Assembly (NCBI GenBank): GCA_031275995.1
Contig: JAISNY010000004.1
Location: 1 to 41,689 of the forward strand
Length of the DNA: 41,689 nucleotides
Origin: Oscillospiraceae bacterium
GTDB lineage: Bacteria > Bacillota > Clostridia > Oscillospirales > Acutalibacteraceae
Direction: 5' to 3'
Position numbers and translations under genes: made by a program. The notes below the pieces were generated by a model, which ran no database searches, was not told where the DNA came from, and saw only the letters and a list, made by a program, of their open reading frames with translations. Within the stretch, counting starts at the first letter, position 1. Each line of letters begins with the position of its first letter. Positions 34,760 through 41,689 of the stretch are shown one piece after another.

Positions 34760-35668
34760 TTGAAAATTTCTGAAGCGAAAGTTTTTTTTTGCAGCGCTGG
34801 GTGTGGGTTTGCGTCTGCTCTTTCGAAGGCTTCCGGATGTGCGCTTTCATCAATAAAAGTTGGCAGATTTAGTGACGGTGAACTTTTTGCTTCTGTTGAG
34901 GAAGAGGTACATGGTCGGCAATGTGTTTTAATTCAGTCTGTTTCGGCTCCTGCCAATGATAATTTGATGGAGCTATTGTTGGCTGCGGATGCACTAAAGA
35001 GAGCGGCGGCCGCTAGTGTGATTGCCGTTGTGCCGTATTTAGGTTACTGTCGTCAGGATAAAAGAAATAAACAGGAATCGATCGCTGCAAAGCTTGTTGC
35101 CAATATTATGGTGAAATCTGGCATCGATGAGGTATTCACCGTAGACCTTCACTCTAAGCAAATAGAAGGATTTTTTGATGTACCCGTATATTGTATTTCC
35201 GGTGTTCCGGTGTTTGCGGATTACTTTAAAAAAACTGGTTTTTCTGCGGATGAATTTGTTGTAGTTGCGCCTGATTTCGGAGCTGTCCGCCGTGCTCGTG
35301 AGTTAGCCTCTATTTTAGGCTGTGACATTGCAATTGTGGATAAGCATAGACCCAAAGCAAATGTTTCTGAAGTTATGAACGTAATAGGCGAAGTTAATGG
35401 TAAAAATTTAATTATTGTAGATGATATTATAGATACTGCCGGGACTGTTTGTAATGCGTCTTTCGAACTTATGGAGCGTGGTGCTCGTGGAATTTATGTT
35501 TGTGCATCGCATGCCGTACTTTCAGGGTCGGCCGAGAAAAAGATTGAAAAAAGTATGATTAAAGAGATGATATTTTTGAATACTATTGAAATCCCAGCAC
35601 ATAAGATGATAGATAAATTTAAAATTTTAGATGTTTCTCTTCTAGTTGCAAGAGAGTTTTTTCGATGA
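34760..35668 (+). CDS. prs: Ribose-phosphate pyrophosphokinase (PRPP synthase)
   Basis: Makes PRPP from ribose 5-phosphate and ATP for nucleotide, His and Trp synthesis. Blocks: KVGRFSDGELFASVEEEVHG near the N-terminus, the flexible loop YCRQDKRNKQESIAAKL, TVDLHSKQIEGFFDVPV, and the PRPP-binding loop IIVDDIIDTAGTV. The length is 302 residues, slightly shorter than the usual 310-320. The start is TTG with TAGGAGTTAGG upstream. The N-terminal residues SEAKVFFCSAGCGFASALSK match the family's SGNANPELA region only loosely. Confidence 0.92.
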   Translation: MKISEAKVFFCSAGCGFASALSKASGCALSSIKVGRFSDGELFASVEEEVHGRQCVLIQSVSAPANDNLMELLLAADALKRAAAASVIAVVPYLGYCRQDKRNKQESIAAKLVANIMVKSGIDEVFTVDLHSKQIEGFFDVPVYCISGVPVFADYFKKTGFSADEFVVVAPDFGAVRRARELASILGCDIAIVDKHRPKANVSEVMNVIGEVNGKNLIIVDDIIDTAGTVCNASFELMERGARGIYVCASHAVLSGSAEKKIEKSMIKEMIFLNTIEIPAHKMIDKFKILDVSLLVAREFFR

Positions 35669-35862
35669 ATTTTTCTTGGTGCTTTTGTGTTTTCAATTTT
35701 GTCAACAAATAAAATATAAAAAATTAAATGTTTTTGAATTTTTGTTTTAGCTATCGTTTGTTTAACACATTTTGTTATGTTATTTTGGAGAGCAGGTTTG
35801 ACTTCTTCGCAGTTTTCTGATAGAATAATTGCAAAATAAAGATGAAGGTGGGTGGGTCTGGG

Positions 35863-37005
35863 TTGCCCCAGAAAGAAGATTACTATAAACTTTTAGGTGT
35901 TGGAAAAGGTGCTTCTGAAGATGAGATAAAAAAAGCTTACAGAAGGATGGCGAAGCAGTATCATCCTGATCTGAATAAAGATAACAAAAGTGCCGAGGCG
36001 AAATTTAAGGAGGTTAATGAGGCTTACGAGGTGCTTTCTGATAAGGAAAAGCGTGCACGTTACGATCAGTTTGGTCATGCGGGAGTTAATCAGAATTATA
36101 GCGGTGGCCAGGGTTATTCTTCTGGTAGTCCATTCGAGTCTGATTTTGATTTGGGTGATCTGTTTGGAAGCTTTTTTGGAGGGTTCGGCGGTAGTGCTTC
36201 TGGCTCTCGCAGGAGAGTTTCGCGCGGTTCCAACATTGAAGTTTCCGTTTCGATTTCATTCGAAGAATCTGCTAAAGGTTGCTCACGAACTGTTAACTTT
36301 GAAAGAGTTGCTGAGTGTGAAGCTTGTGGCGGAGTAGGAGCTGCGGCTGGTAGCGCAAAAAAGACTTGTTCTGTATGCCGTGGCTCAGGTCAGGTTGTGG
36401 TGAGTCAGAGGACTGCTTTTGGAGTTATCCAGACTATGAGTACTTGCAGTCATTGTCATGGCGAGGGCAGTGTTATTGAGCAGCCGTGCGCTAAGTGCGG
36501 TGGTAAAGGCCGAATAAAACGTAGCGATTCAGTGGAGGTTCAGATTCCAGCGGGAGTTGATAGCGGTCAAATTCTTAACGTACGTTCCAAAGGAAACGTA
36601 GGGGTGAACGGTGGTGGAAGTGGGGATTTGCATATTTCAGTTAATGTTAAGCCCCATCAGTTCTTCGAACGTAACAATGATGACATCTGGTGTGAATTGC
36701 CTATCACATTTGTTCAGGCATCGCTTGGAGATGATGTTGTGGTTCCGACGCTGGAAGGTAAGGTGACTTATCACGTTCATGAAGGTACCCAACATGGTGA
36801 TGTGTTCAAACTTAAGGGCCGTGGTATACCTCACCTACAAGGCAGAGGGCGTGGCGACCAAATGATTCGCATAACAGTAGAAGTTCCGAAGCATTTAAGT
36901 GAAGAGCAGAGAAAGATTTTAAAAAAGTTTGATTCAGTTTCGGTTCCGAGGAATTATCAAAAGAAGCAAGGTTTTTTTGAGCGTCTCAAGTCTATGTTTA
37001 GCTAG
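35863..37005 (+). CDS. dnaJ: Chaperone DnaJ
   Basis: Hsp40 partner of DnaK. The J domain (about 4-66) contains KQYHPDLNK with HPD, then a Gly/Phe-rich region ([20 protein letters not shown]). Four CxxCxGxG zinc repeats follow: [24 protein letters not shown] and CAKCGGKG. The C-terminal substrate-binding domains end [16 protein letters not shown] favour the TTG at 35863, since it gives the standard N-terminus [12 protein letters not shown]; an ATG at 35842 in frame is an alternative. It stands alone, 33 kb from hrcA-grpE, with no CIRCE upstream and no dnaK in the window. Confidence 0.94.
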   Translation: MPQKEDYYKLLGVGKGASEDEIKKAYRRMAKQYHPDLNKDNKSAEAKFKEVNEAYEVLSDKEKRARYDQFGHAGVNQNYSGGQGYSSGSPFESDFDLGDLFGSFFGGFGGSASGSRRRVSRGSNIEVSVSISFEESAKGCSRTVNFERVAECEACGGVGAAAGSAKKTCSVCRGSGQVVVSQRTAFGVIQTMSTCSHCHGEGSVIEQPCAKCGGKGRIKRSDSVEVQIPAGVDSGQILNVRSKGNVGVNGGGSGDLHISVNVKPHQFFERNNDDIWCELPITFVQASLGDDVVVPTLEGKVTYHVHEGTQHGDVFKLKGRGIPHLQGRGRGDQMIRITVEVPKHLSEEQRKILKKFDSVSVPRNYQKKQGFFERLKSMFS

Positions 37006-37095
37006 CGTCAAAGGGATAGGGGGAGACGGTTCAAAGTTGTCGTGCTGACCAAAGATTAGTGGCGCAATTGTAATTTTTGGGAATTTTAGATTAAT

Positions 37096-37123
37096 TGGAT
37101 AGTTTTATTTGGATAGTTTTATT
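37096..37123. repeat. 14-bp perfect tandem duplication upstream of a start codon
   Basis: TGGATAGTTTTATT occurs twice in direct succession, ending directly before the ATG at 37124. The duplication includes the TTG that the ORF track takes as start. Confidence 0.85.
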
Positions 37124-37780
37124 ATGTTTTTATATTTTAAGAAATCGACAGTTAGGTTATTAGCGTTAGTGCTTTTCGTCTTTAGCATTCTCAGTGTCAT
37201 TCATCAATCGGTGGAGGCGTTTAGGTGGTTTTGGGATAAAACAACTTATCAATTTATGGCCAACGCTACTGACGGTGTATTTCTTATTAAGGATGACGAT
37301 AAAAAATTTAATTTTAATTTATTGAGGATGAGGAATCCTTTGCCTTTTGAATTTAAAGTAAATTTTCTTAATGAGTGTGTGGTTGTTTTTTCGTTCATTA
37401 CGTATAATCAAAGGGAAACATTCGAAGATGCACTTTCGGATATTATTGTAGGAGAATTTAAAGGCAGGTGGTTTTATGGTGATTTTATTTACATTACTAA
37501 CGCGAAGGATGCTGAAACTATATCTAAGGATCTAACATTTGGTACGAATATTTATTTTGTTTTTCGAGGTGAGCATGCAAATAAGGTTAATGACCTTCTC
37601 AATGGTTCATCTTTTAAGTTAGATATGAGATCTCATATGTTTAATTATACTTTCGGTAAAATGTTGAAGCTAACACCACCTTATCAGTTGGTTATTACCT
37701 TAGTTGCCGAATTTTTTGATGATCCAAAAGACGCTTATAAGAAGTATTATTACATAGGGTCTGGGCCTGATTTTGATTAA
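37124..37780 (+). CDS. Membrane-anchored or exported protein of unknown function
   Basis: Not recognised. From the ATG at 37124 an uncleaved-looking membrane segment (about 10-28, LLALVLFVFSILSVIHQ) leads to a soluble domain rich in Phe, Asp and Lys. It contains EFKVNFLNECVVVFSFITYN, IIVGEFKGRWFYGDFIYI and GTNIYFVFRGEHANKVNDLL. The segment order suggests an extracytoplasmic alpha/beta domain. No ribosome site is visible, and a 14-bp tandem duplication lies just upstream. It follows dnaJ by about 120 bases on the same strand. The sequence is compact and codon use is normal, so it is probably real. Confidence 0.6.
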   Translation: MFLYFKKSTVRLLALVLFVFSILSVIHQSVEAFRWFWDKTTYQFMANATDGVFLIKDDDKKFNFNLLRMRNPLPFEFKVNFLNECVVVFSFITYNQRETFEDALSDIIVGEFKGRWFYGDFIYITNAKDAETISKDLTFGTNIYFVFRGEHANKVNDLLNGSSFKLDMRSHMFNYTFGKMLKLTPPYQLVITLVAEFFDDPKDAYKKYYYIGSGPDFD

Positions 37781-37924
37781 AAGCCGTGTTTTGGTGTAGT
37801 CCTCGGTTTTTTTTGTTGTTTTACTGGGCACTGTAGATTTTTTCGTCGATCGTTAGAATTTTCTAGATTTCGGAACCACTTTCGGTAGTTTTTTTGTTTA
37901 TGATCCAAAATAAAAAATTACGAT

Positions 37925-39115
37925 TTATAATTTTTTCAGAATTGACCTACACAATCTTTCAATCGCTTCCTCAGTTCTTTCGTGGTTACCAAAGCATGCT
38001 AGCCTGAAAAAGTTTTCTCCGTTTTTTCCGAACCCCGAACCCGGGATCCCTATTACGCCGGCATCCTCAAGGATGAAATCAAAAAATTTCCAAGATTTCA
38101 TGCTTTCAGGGCATTTCATCCATATGTATGGCGAATTTATTCCACCGAAAAACTTTACCTTTGCGTGTCTAAGCTTCTGCATAATTATTTCTGCGTTTTT
38201 TCTGTAATAATCTATATTTTTTTTAATTTGCGTTTTGCCTTCCGCCGATAACGTAGCCTCTGCAGCACGTTGAATCACATATGGCACTCCGTTGAATTTT
38301 GTCGATTGTCTTCGTGACCAAAGTTCGTTAATTTTAACATCATCATATTCTAATTCTTTAGAAATAATTGTGTAAGCGCATCTCATACCTGTAAATCCAG
38401 CAGTTTTTGAGAATGAGCGAAATTCAATTGCACATTTTCTTGCGCCTTCTATTTCAAAAATGCTGTGGGGAACGTCATTGCTTACAAAAGCTTCGTACGC
38501 TGAATCAAAAAGTATAACCGAATTTCGTGATAACGCGAAATCAACCCAGCTCTTGAGCTGCTCATGAGAATAAGCAGCGCCGGTAGGATTGTTTGGAGAA
38601 CAAATGTATATCAAATCTGATTTTTCATACTCTGGTATCGGTGTTGGTAGAAATTCATTTCTTTCTTCAGCGTTACAATAAGTTATCTCGCGGCCAGCCA
38701 TAATGTTTGAATCAACATAAACAGGGTAGGTAGGGTCCGGAATCAAACATACGTTTTCATTTGAAAATATGTCTGAAATATTTCCAATGTCACTCTTACT
38801 TCCGTCGCTTATAAAAACTTCATCAACCGAAATGTTAACGCCACGTTCTGAATACGATTTGCATATTTTTTCACGTAAAAATAAATATCCATTATTTGGT
38901 CCGTAACCTTTGAAAGTTTCAGCGGAAGCCATTTCCTCAATTGCTTTTAGTCCAGCAGATACAGCGGCCTCGCATACTGGCAAAGTAACGTCGCCAATCC
39001 CAAGGCTTATAATGTCTTTTTTAGGAAATTTCTCTTTGAATCGCTTAACTTTTTCGGATATTATTAAAAAAAGATAATTTTCGCCTAACTTTAAAAAATT
39101 TTTGTTTATTTTCAT
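37925..39115 (-). CDS. dapL: LL-diaminopimelate aminotransferase
   Basis: PLP enzyme that makes LL-2,6-diaminopimelate directly from tetrahydrodipicolinate, bypassing succinylation, in lysine and peptidoglycan synthesis. Blocks: ISLGIGDVTLPVCEAAVSA, GYGPNNGYLFLREKI, FISDGSKSDIGNI, PDPTYPVYVDSN, YICSPNNPTGAAY and the PLP-Lys motif FRSFSKTAGFTGMRCAYT. Length 396 residues from the ATG at 39115, which has GGGAG five bases upstream; the ORF track adds 17 codons. The product also branches to the DpaA/DpaB route through dihydrodipicolinate, so it may share substrate with spore dipicolinate synthesis. Confidence 0.94.
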   Translation of the reverse strand: MKINKNFLKLGENYLFLIISEKVKRFKEKFPKKDIISLGIGDVTLPVCEAAVSAGLKAIEEMASAETFKGYGPNNGYLFLREKICKSYSERGVNISVDEVFISDGSKSDIGNISDIFSNENVCLIPDPTYPVYVDSNIMAGREITYCNAEERNEFLPTPIPEYEKSDLIYICSPNNPTGAAYSHEQLKSWVDFALSRNSVILFDSAYEAFVSNDVPHSIFEIEGARKCAIEFRSFSKTAGFTGMRCAYTIISKELEYDDVKINELWSRRQSTKFNGVPYVIQRAAEATLSAEGKTQIKKNIDYYRKNAEIIMQKLRHAKVKFFGGINSPYIWMKCPESMKSWKFFDFILEDAGVIGIPGSGFGKNGENFFRLACFGNHERTEEAIERLCRSILKKL

Positions 39116-39362
39116 TATGGCTCCCTGATTGAAATATTTTAAAAGCGTATAGTAACATTTAACCATCTGAATGGCAATTCATGCTTGAGTGTCAATTTTT
39201 GGTACGGTGTAAGGAGGAGCTGACTTTCGTGAATTAGAGACTTTTAAAACATGAGGCGTTATTTTTGAAAAGAATAGGCTTCTTTAGAAACTAGAAATAA
39301 ATGGGAATCGAAGAAAAAACATTCGAAAACACGGTAGAAATCTTAGTCAAAACTCCCATTTT

Positions 39363-39911
39363 TTACGGCGCGATTTCCCTAATAAATTCTAATATATCTT
39401 GGGCACATATTGCGTAATTTTTGTTTATAATCCTCAAATCGTAATTTTTAGATTCTTCAATTTCAAATTCTGCTCGCTTCAATCTTCTTATAATTGATTC
39501 TTCGTCGTCAAGCCCTCGTGAACGCAGCCTGTTTTCGAGCTCATGTAGAGATGGCGGAAGTATGAATACTGAAACGGAATCCGGACGCGATTTCTTTACT
39601 TTTTTCCCACCCTGAACTTCAATCACTAAGATAACATTTCTACCTTTTTTTGTATATTTCTCTACTTCATTTTTTAAAGTACCATAGCGATTACCGCAAT
39701 AGGATGCATATTCTAAAAATTTGTTCGACGAAACGGCCGAATCAAAATCTTGAGCGCTCAAAAAATGGTAATCGATTCCGTTCTTTTCATTCGAGCGAAT
39801 TTTACGCGTAGTCGCCGAGACAGAAATAACAAATTCAGGTGCAATTCTGACTATTTCCTTTACTACCGTGTCTTTACCCACACCTGAACATCCTGAAAGC
39901 ACAACTAACAT
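39363..39911 (-). CDS. gmk: Guanylate kinase
   Basis: Phosphorylates GMP to GDP. The P-loop is VVLSGCSGVGKDTVV (about 3-17). GMP-binding blocks are SVSATTRKIRSNEKNGIDYHF, and FLEYASYCGNRYGT carries the conserved Tyr region. The later DSVSVFILPP and RLKRAEFEIEE blocks fit. At 182 residues it is somewhat shorter than the usual 200 or so, mainly at the C-terminus. The start is ATG with AAGG upstream. It lies about 250 bases upstream of dapL on the same strand; remA and rpoZ, common neighbours, are not seen. Confidence 0.93.
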   Translation of the reverse strand: MLVVLSGCSGVGKDTVVKEIVRIAPEFVISVSATTRKIRSNEKNGIDYHFLSAQDFDSAVSSNKFLEYASYCGNRYGTLKNEVEKYTKKGRNVILVIEVQGGKKVKKSRPDSVSVFILPPSLHELENRLRSRGLDDEESIIRRLKRAEFEIEESKNYDLRIINKNYAICAQDILEFIREIAP

Positions 39912-40211
39912 ACCTTGTCAAGTACCACCCCTACTCCAAATTCCTTTTAGTTTACAACAAACGCGACTAATTTAAAACTTTATCAACATCTTTAAATCGG
40001 ACCGCCTTAAAAACATCCTACACGACGGAAGCGAGTTTAAATAGCTTAGTCCTCTTTTTTTGAGTAGCATCCATTCAAAACTTCACTAATTTCGTTTTTC
40101 TTCAAACTTTTAAAGTCAATTCTTAAGATGCTTGGAAGACTTTGTGAACAACTTTTGTCCTCTGTAAATGCTTCGGCTGGATTAATTTCTGTATATTTTT
40201 ATAATTGTATC

Positions 40212-40994
40212 ATGGTTTTTAACGTTTCATTCCCTCACTTAGGAATTAATCTAAAAATAAACCCATTAGCGTTTGAAATAGCCGGAATTAGTATCCGTTG
40301 GTACGGAATCATCTTGGCAATTGCCTTCGCTTCCGGGACTATCCTTACTTTATATCAGAATAGAAGAGAAAAAATCATTGGAAACGAAAATGATCTACTA
40401 GACTTAATTTTATTGGCTTCTTTTGGAGGAATCGTAGGGGCTAGAATTTATTACATCGTATTTTACCCTGGCGCTTTTGCATACGATAAATGGCTTAATA
40501 TACGTTCAGGAGGCCTAGCTATCTACGGTTCCTTGCTAGGTGGATTGGCAGCTTTATTTTGTGTTTGCAAATATAAAAAAATTGAAACTAAAAATATTTT
40601 AAACTTATTTTCGCCTGCAACAATTTTAGCGCAAGCAATTGGGAGATGGGGTAATTTTGTAAACCAAGAAGCTTTCGGGACTCAAACAAATATTTTTCTT
40701 GGCATGTCAAGCGAAGCAACAAATTTTAAAACGGTGCATCCATGCTTTTTTTATGAATCTTTATGGTGTATTCTGGGTTTTTTATTAATTTATCATATTT
40801 GTTTCAAAAAAAGATTTGAATTTTATCTAATCTGGTACCCTGTAGGAAGATTCCTAATCGAAATGCTTCGTACCGATTCACTTTTGATTCCGTATACGAA
40901 TATAAAAGTTTCGGAAATTACCTCAATTGTTCTAATTTTATTTTTCATAGTCTTAAATCTTAAAAATAATAAATCGATACAAACTTTGGATTAA
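40212..40994 (+). CDS. lgt: Prolipoprotein diacylglyceryl transferase
   Basis: Adds diacylglycerol to the lipobox Cys of prolipoproteins in the membrane. About six to seven hydrophobic segments; the signature GRWGNFVNQEAFG is near the middle, preceded by SGGLAIYGSLLGG and followed by HPCFFYESLWC and GRFLIEMLRTDSL. The ATG at 40212 gives 260 residues and the usual VSFPHLGI N-terminus; the ORF track's start is 28 codons earlier. No good ribosome site is visible. The 300 bases before it hold no gene that I can see. Confidence 0.92.
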   Translation: MVFNVSFPHLGINLKINPLAFEIAGISIRWYGIILAIAFASGTILTLYQNRREKIIGNENDLLDLILLASFGGIVGARIYYIVFYPGAFAYDKWLNIRSGGLAIYGSLLGGLAALFCVCKYKKIETKNILNLFSPATILAQAIGRWGNFVNQEAFGTQTNIFLGMSSEATNFKTVHPCFFYESLWCILGFLLIYHICFKKRFEFYLIWYPVGRFLIEMLRTDSLLIPYTNIKVSEITSIVLILFFIVLNLKNNKSIQTLD

Positions 40995-41065
40995 TTTTAA
41001 TAAAAACCTCAAACATCGACCGAAGGATACAATTTTAAAATTTTAGTGAGCAAGGTAAATCAATG

Positions 41066-41094
41066 TTGCAAATTATCAAAAATTATTATATTAT
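41066..41094 (+). promoter_or_regulatory. Sigma-A promoter of tRNA-Ser(GCU)
   Basis: TTGCAA and TATTAT are separated by 17 bases, and the tRNA begins eight bases after the -10 box, so transcription would start almost at the tRNA itself. Confidence 0.7.
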
Positions 41095-41102
41095 GGCCGA
41101 TA

Positions 41103-41193
41103 GGAGAAGTACTCAAGTGGTTGAAGAGGCGCCCCTGCTAAGGGTGTAGGTCGGGAAACCGGCGCGAGAGTTCAAATCTCTCCTTCTCCGCCA
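41103..41193 (+). tRNA. tRNA-Ser (anticodon GCU)
   Basis: Class II tRNA of 91 nt with encoded CCA. Acceptor GGAGAAG pairs with CTTCTCC. The anticodon stem CGCCC/GGGTG (one G-U pair) encloses CTGCTAA, giving GCU at 41137-41139, reading AGC/AGU. The variable arm is long (TAGGTCGGGAAACCGGCGC) and the T loop is TTCAAAT. A broken IS1-like element starts about 160 bases downstream. Confidence 0.96.
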
Positions 41194-41351
41194 AACGTCC
41201 CTTATACGAACTTTCAGTATCGTGTAGGGTAGTTTTTGTTTTCTATTCTTGTGCATTACAAAAAATGTTGACTTTTAAGTTAAAAACGAACGATATTTCG
41301 CATCTAAGCTTGAAGAAAATAAAGGTTTTGAACGTGGATGTAACATTTTAA

Positions 41352-41689
41352 GGCAGTGCAAAACAGGATATACGTGCTAAAATTCAAAAAAATAATAATG
41401 TAATAATGTGTAAGGATATGGAAAATGAAGGAAAAAAATGTGCACGAAATGCAAAAGCGAAAACAGAGTAAAAAGCGGATTTCACAGAGGAAAACAAAGA
41501 TATCTATGCAAAAATTGCGGATGTAATTATGTTAAAAATCCTTGCAAAGGCTATTATGAGAAAGAAAAATAGGAAGATTGGTTTCAGGAGAATCGAAAGA
41601 TTGCTTGGAATGAGCCATGTCTCAGTAATTAATTGGGTTAAACGAGAAGCTTTAAAAATTGAAAATCACGCGGAAAAGGTTAAAAACCT
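41352..41689 (+). mobile_element. Left end of an IS1-like insertion sequence, cut by the window end
   Basis: The left end starts GGCAGTGCAAAACAGGATAT, followed by TACGTGCTAAAATTC, and the InsA-like frame begins about 90 bases in. It aligns with the inverted copy at 1299-1436, showing the same outer repeat and the same first codons. The rest of the element lies beyond the window, so its state is partly unknown. Confidence 0.75.
41438..41689 (+). pseudogene. IS1-like InsA with frameshift (partial)
   Basis: One frame (ATG 41438 to stop 41570-41572) reads MCTKCKSENRVKSGFHRGKQ then RYLCKNCGCNYVKNP, a complete zinc ribbon with two CxxC pairs. The next frame (from 41556) reads IGFRRIERLLGMSHVSVINW and VKREALKIENHAEKVKN, the helix-turn-helix of IS1 InsA. 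The two pieces belong together; about 15 linker residues and the frame are lost between them. The window end cuts the rest. The last bases (AAGGTTAAAAACCT) match where the InsB relic at 880 begins. Confidence 0.65.

Noticed and set aside
1-41689. CRISPR arrays, rRNA genes or a complete prophage
   Set aside because: No regularly spaced repeats, no rRNA signatures and only a single phage-like gene were seen.

Overview
The window looks like chromosome from a low-GC, spore-lineage member of the Bacillota (Clostridia, possibly an Oscillospirales relative). The evidence is the gene content: HrcA/GrpE heat-shock genes, both dipicolinate synthase subunits (DpaA/DpaB), a PdaB-type polysaccharide deacetylase, RicT, FakA, a DacF-type carboxypeptidase, LL-diaminopimelate aminotransferase, YqeK, family-4 uracil-DNA glycosylase and an archaeal/eukaryal-type ProRS. 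Strong GGAGG-type ribosome sites often precede TTG or GTG starts, and TGA is a normal stop. The species assignment is inference.

Layout. 1-1530: about 735 bases with no recognised gene, tRNA-Ser(GGA), then nested, inverted, broken copies of an IS1-like element. 1531-3093: hrcA-grpE. 3157-3629: an IS200/IS605 relic where dnaK often lies. 3669-4820: potD on the minus strand. 5134-6897: dpaA, a decayed partial copy of the dpaB 5' end, then dpaB. 7060-10210: ricT and a glutamine-type ABC importer (fused binding protein-permease plus ATPase). 10243-11687: a transposase zinc-ribbon relic, uracil-DNA glycosylase and a DUF2493/SLOG protein. 11809-17342: dacF, an XRE regulator, a phosphohexomutase, a polysaccharide deacetylase and glutamate dehydrogenase. 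17445-20833 (minus): proS, an acidic secreted/anchored protein and cdsA. 21009-23414: a ferredoxin, a small Nif11-leader-like protein and fakA. 23722-31669 (minus): argS, a 71-codon ORF, leuS, yqeK, a helicase-loader-like ATPase, potC and a Nif3/DUF34 protein. 31761-33333: a flavoprotein and an orphan phage BppU-like baseplate gene. 33654-37780: two unknown exported proteins bracketing prs and dnaJ. 37925-40994: dapL, gmk and lgt. The right end holds tRNA-Ser(GCU) and another broken IS1-like element.

How the genes fit together. Most are housekeeping genes for translation (three aminoacyl-tRNA synthetases, two serine tRNAs), protein folding (HrcA, GrpE, DnaJ), the envelope (CdsA, Lgt, DacF, FakA, DapL) and nitrogen or polyamine uptake (GlnHP/GlnQ, PotC/PotD, GdhA). 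DapL, DpaA/DpaB and the deacetylase together suggest a diaminopimelate/dipicolinate/spore-envelope theme.

The most striking feature is genome erosion. There are three or four broken transposase remnants, two partial tandem duplications (dpaB 5' end, nif3 3' end), broken operons (dnaK absent beside grpE, rsfS absent between yqeK and leuS, potC and potD far apart), a lone phage tail gene, and several fast-looking exported proteins of unknown function. I see no complete new defence or biosynthetic system. The best candidates for something undescribed are the Nif11-leader-like small protein (21234-21668), the repeat-rich anchored protein (19153-19734), the orphan baseplate-like protein and the two exported unknowns.
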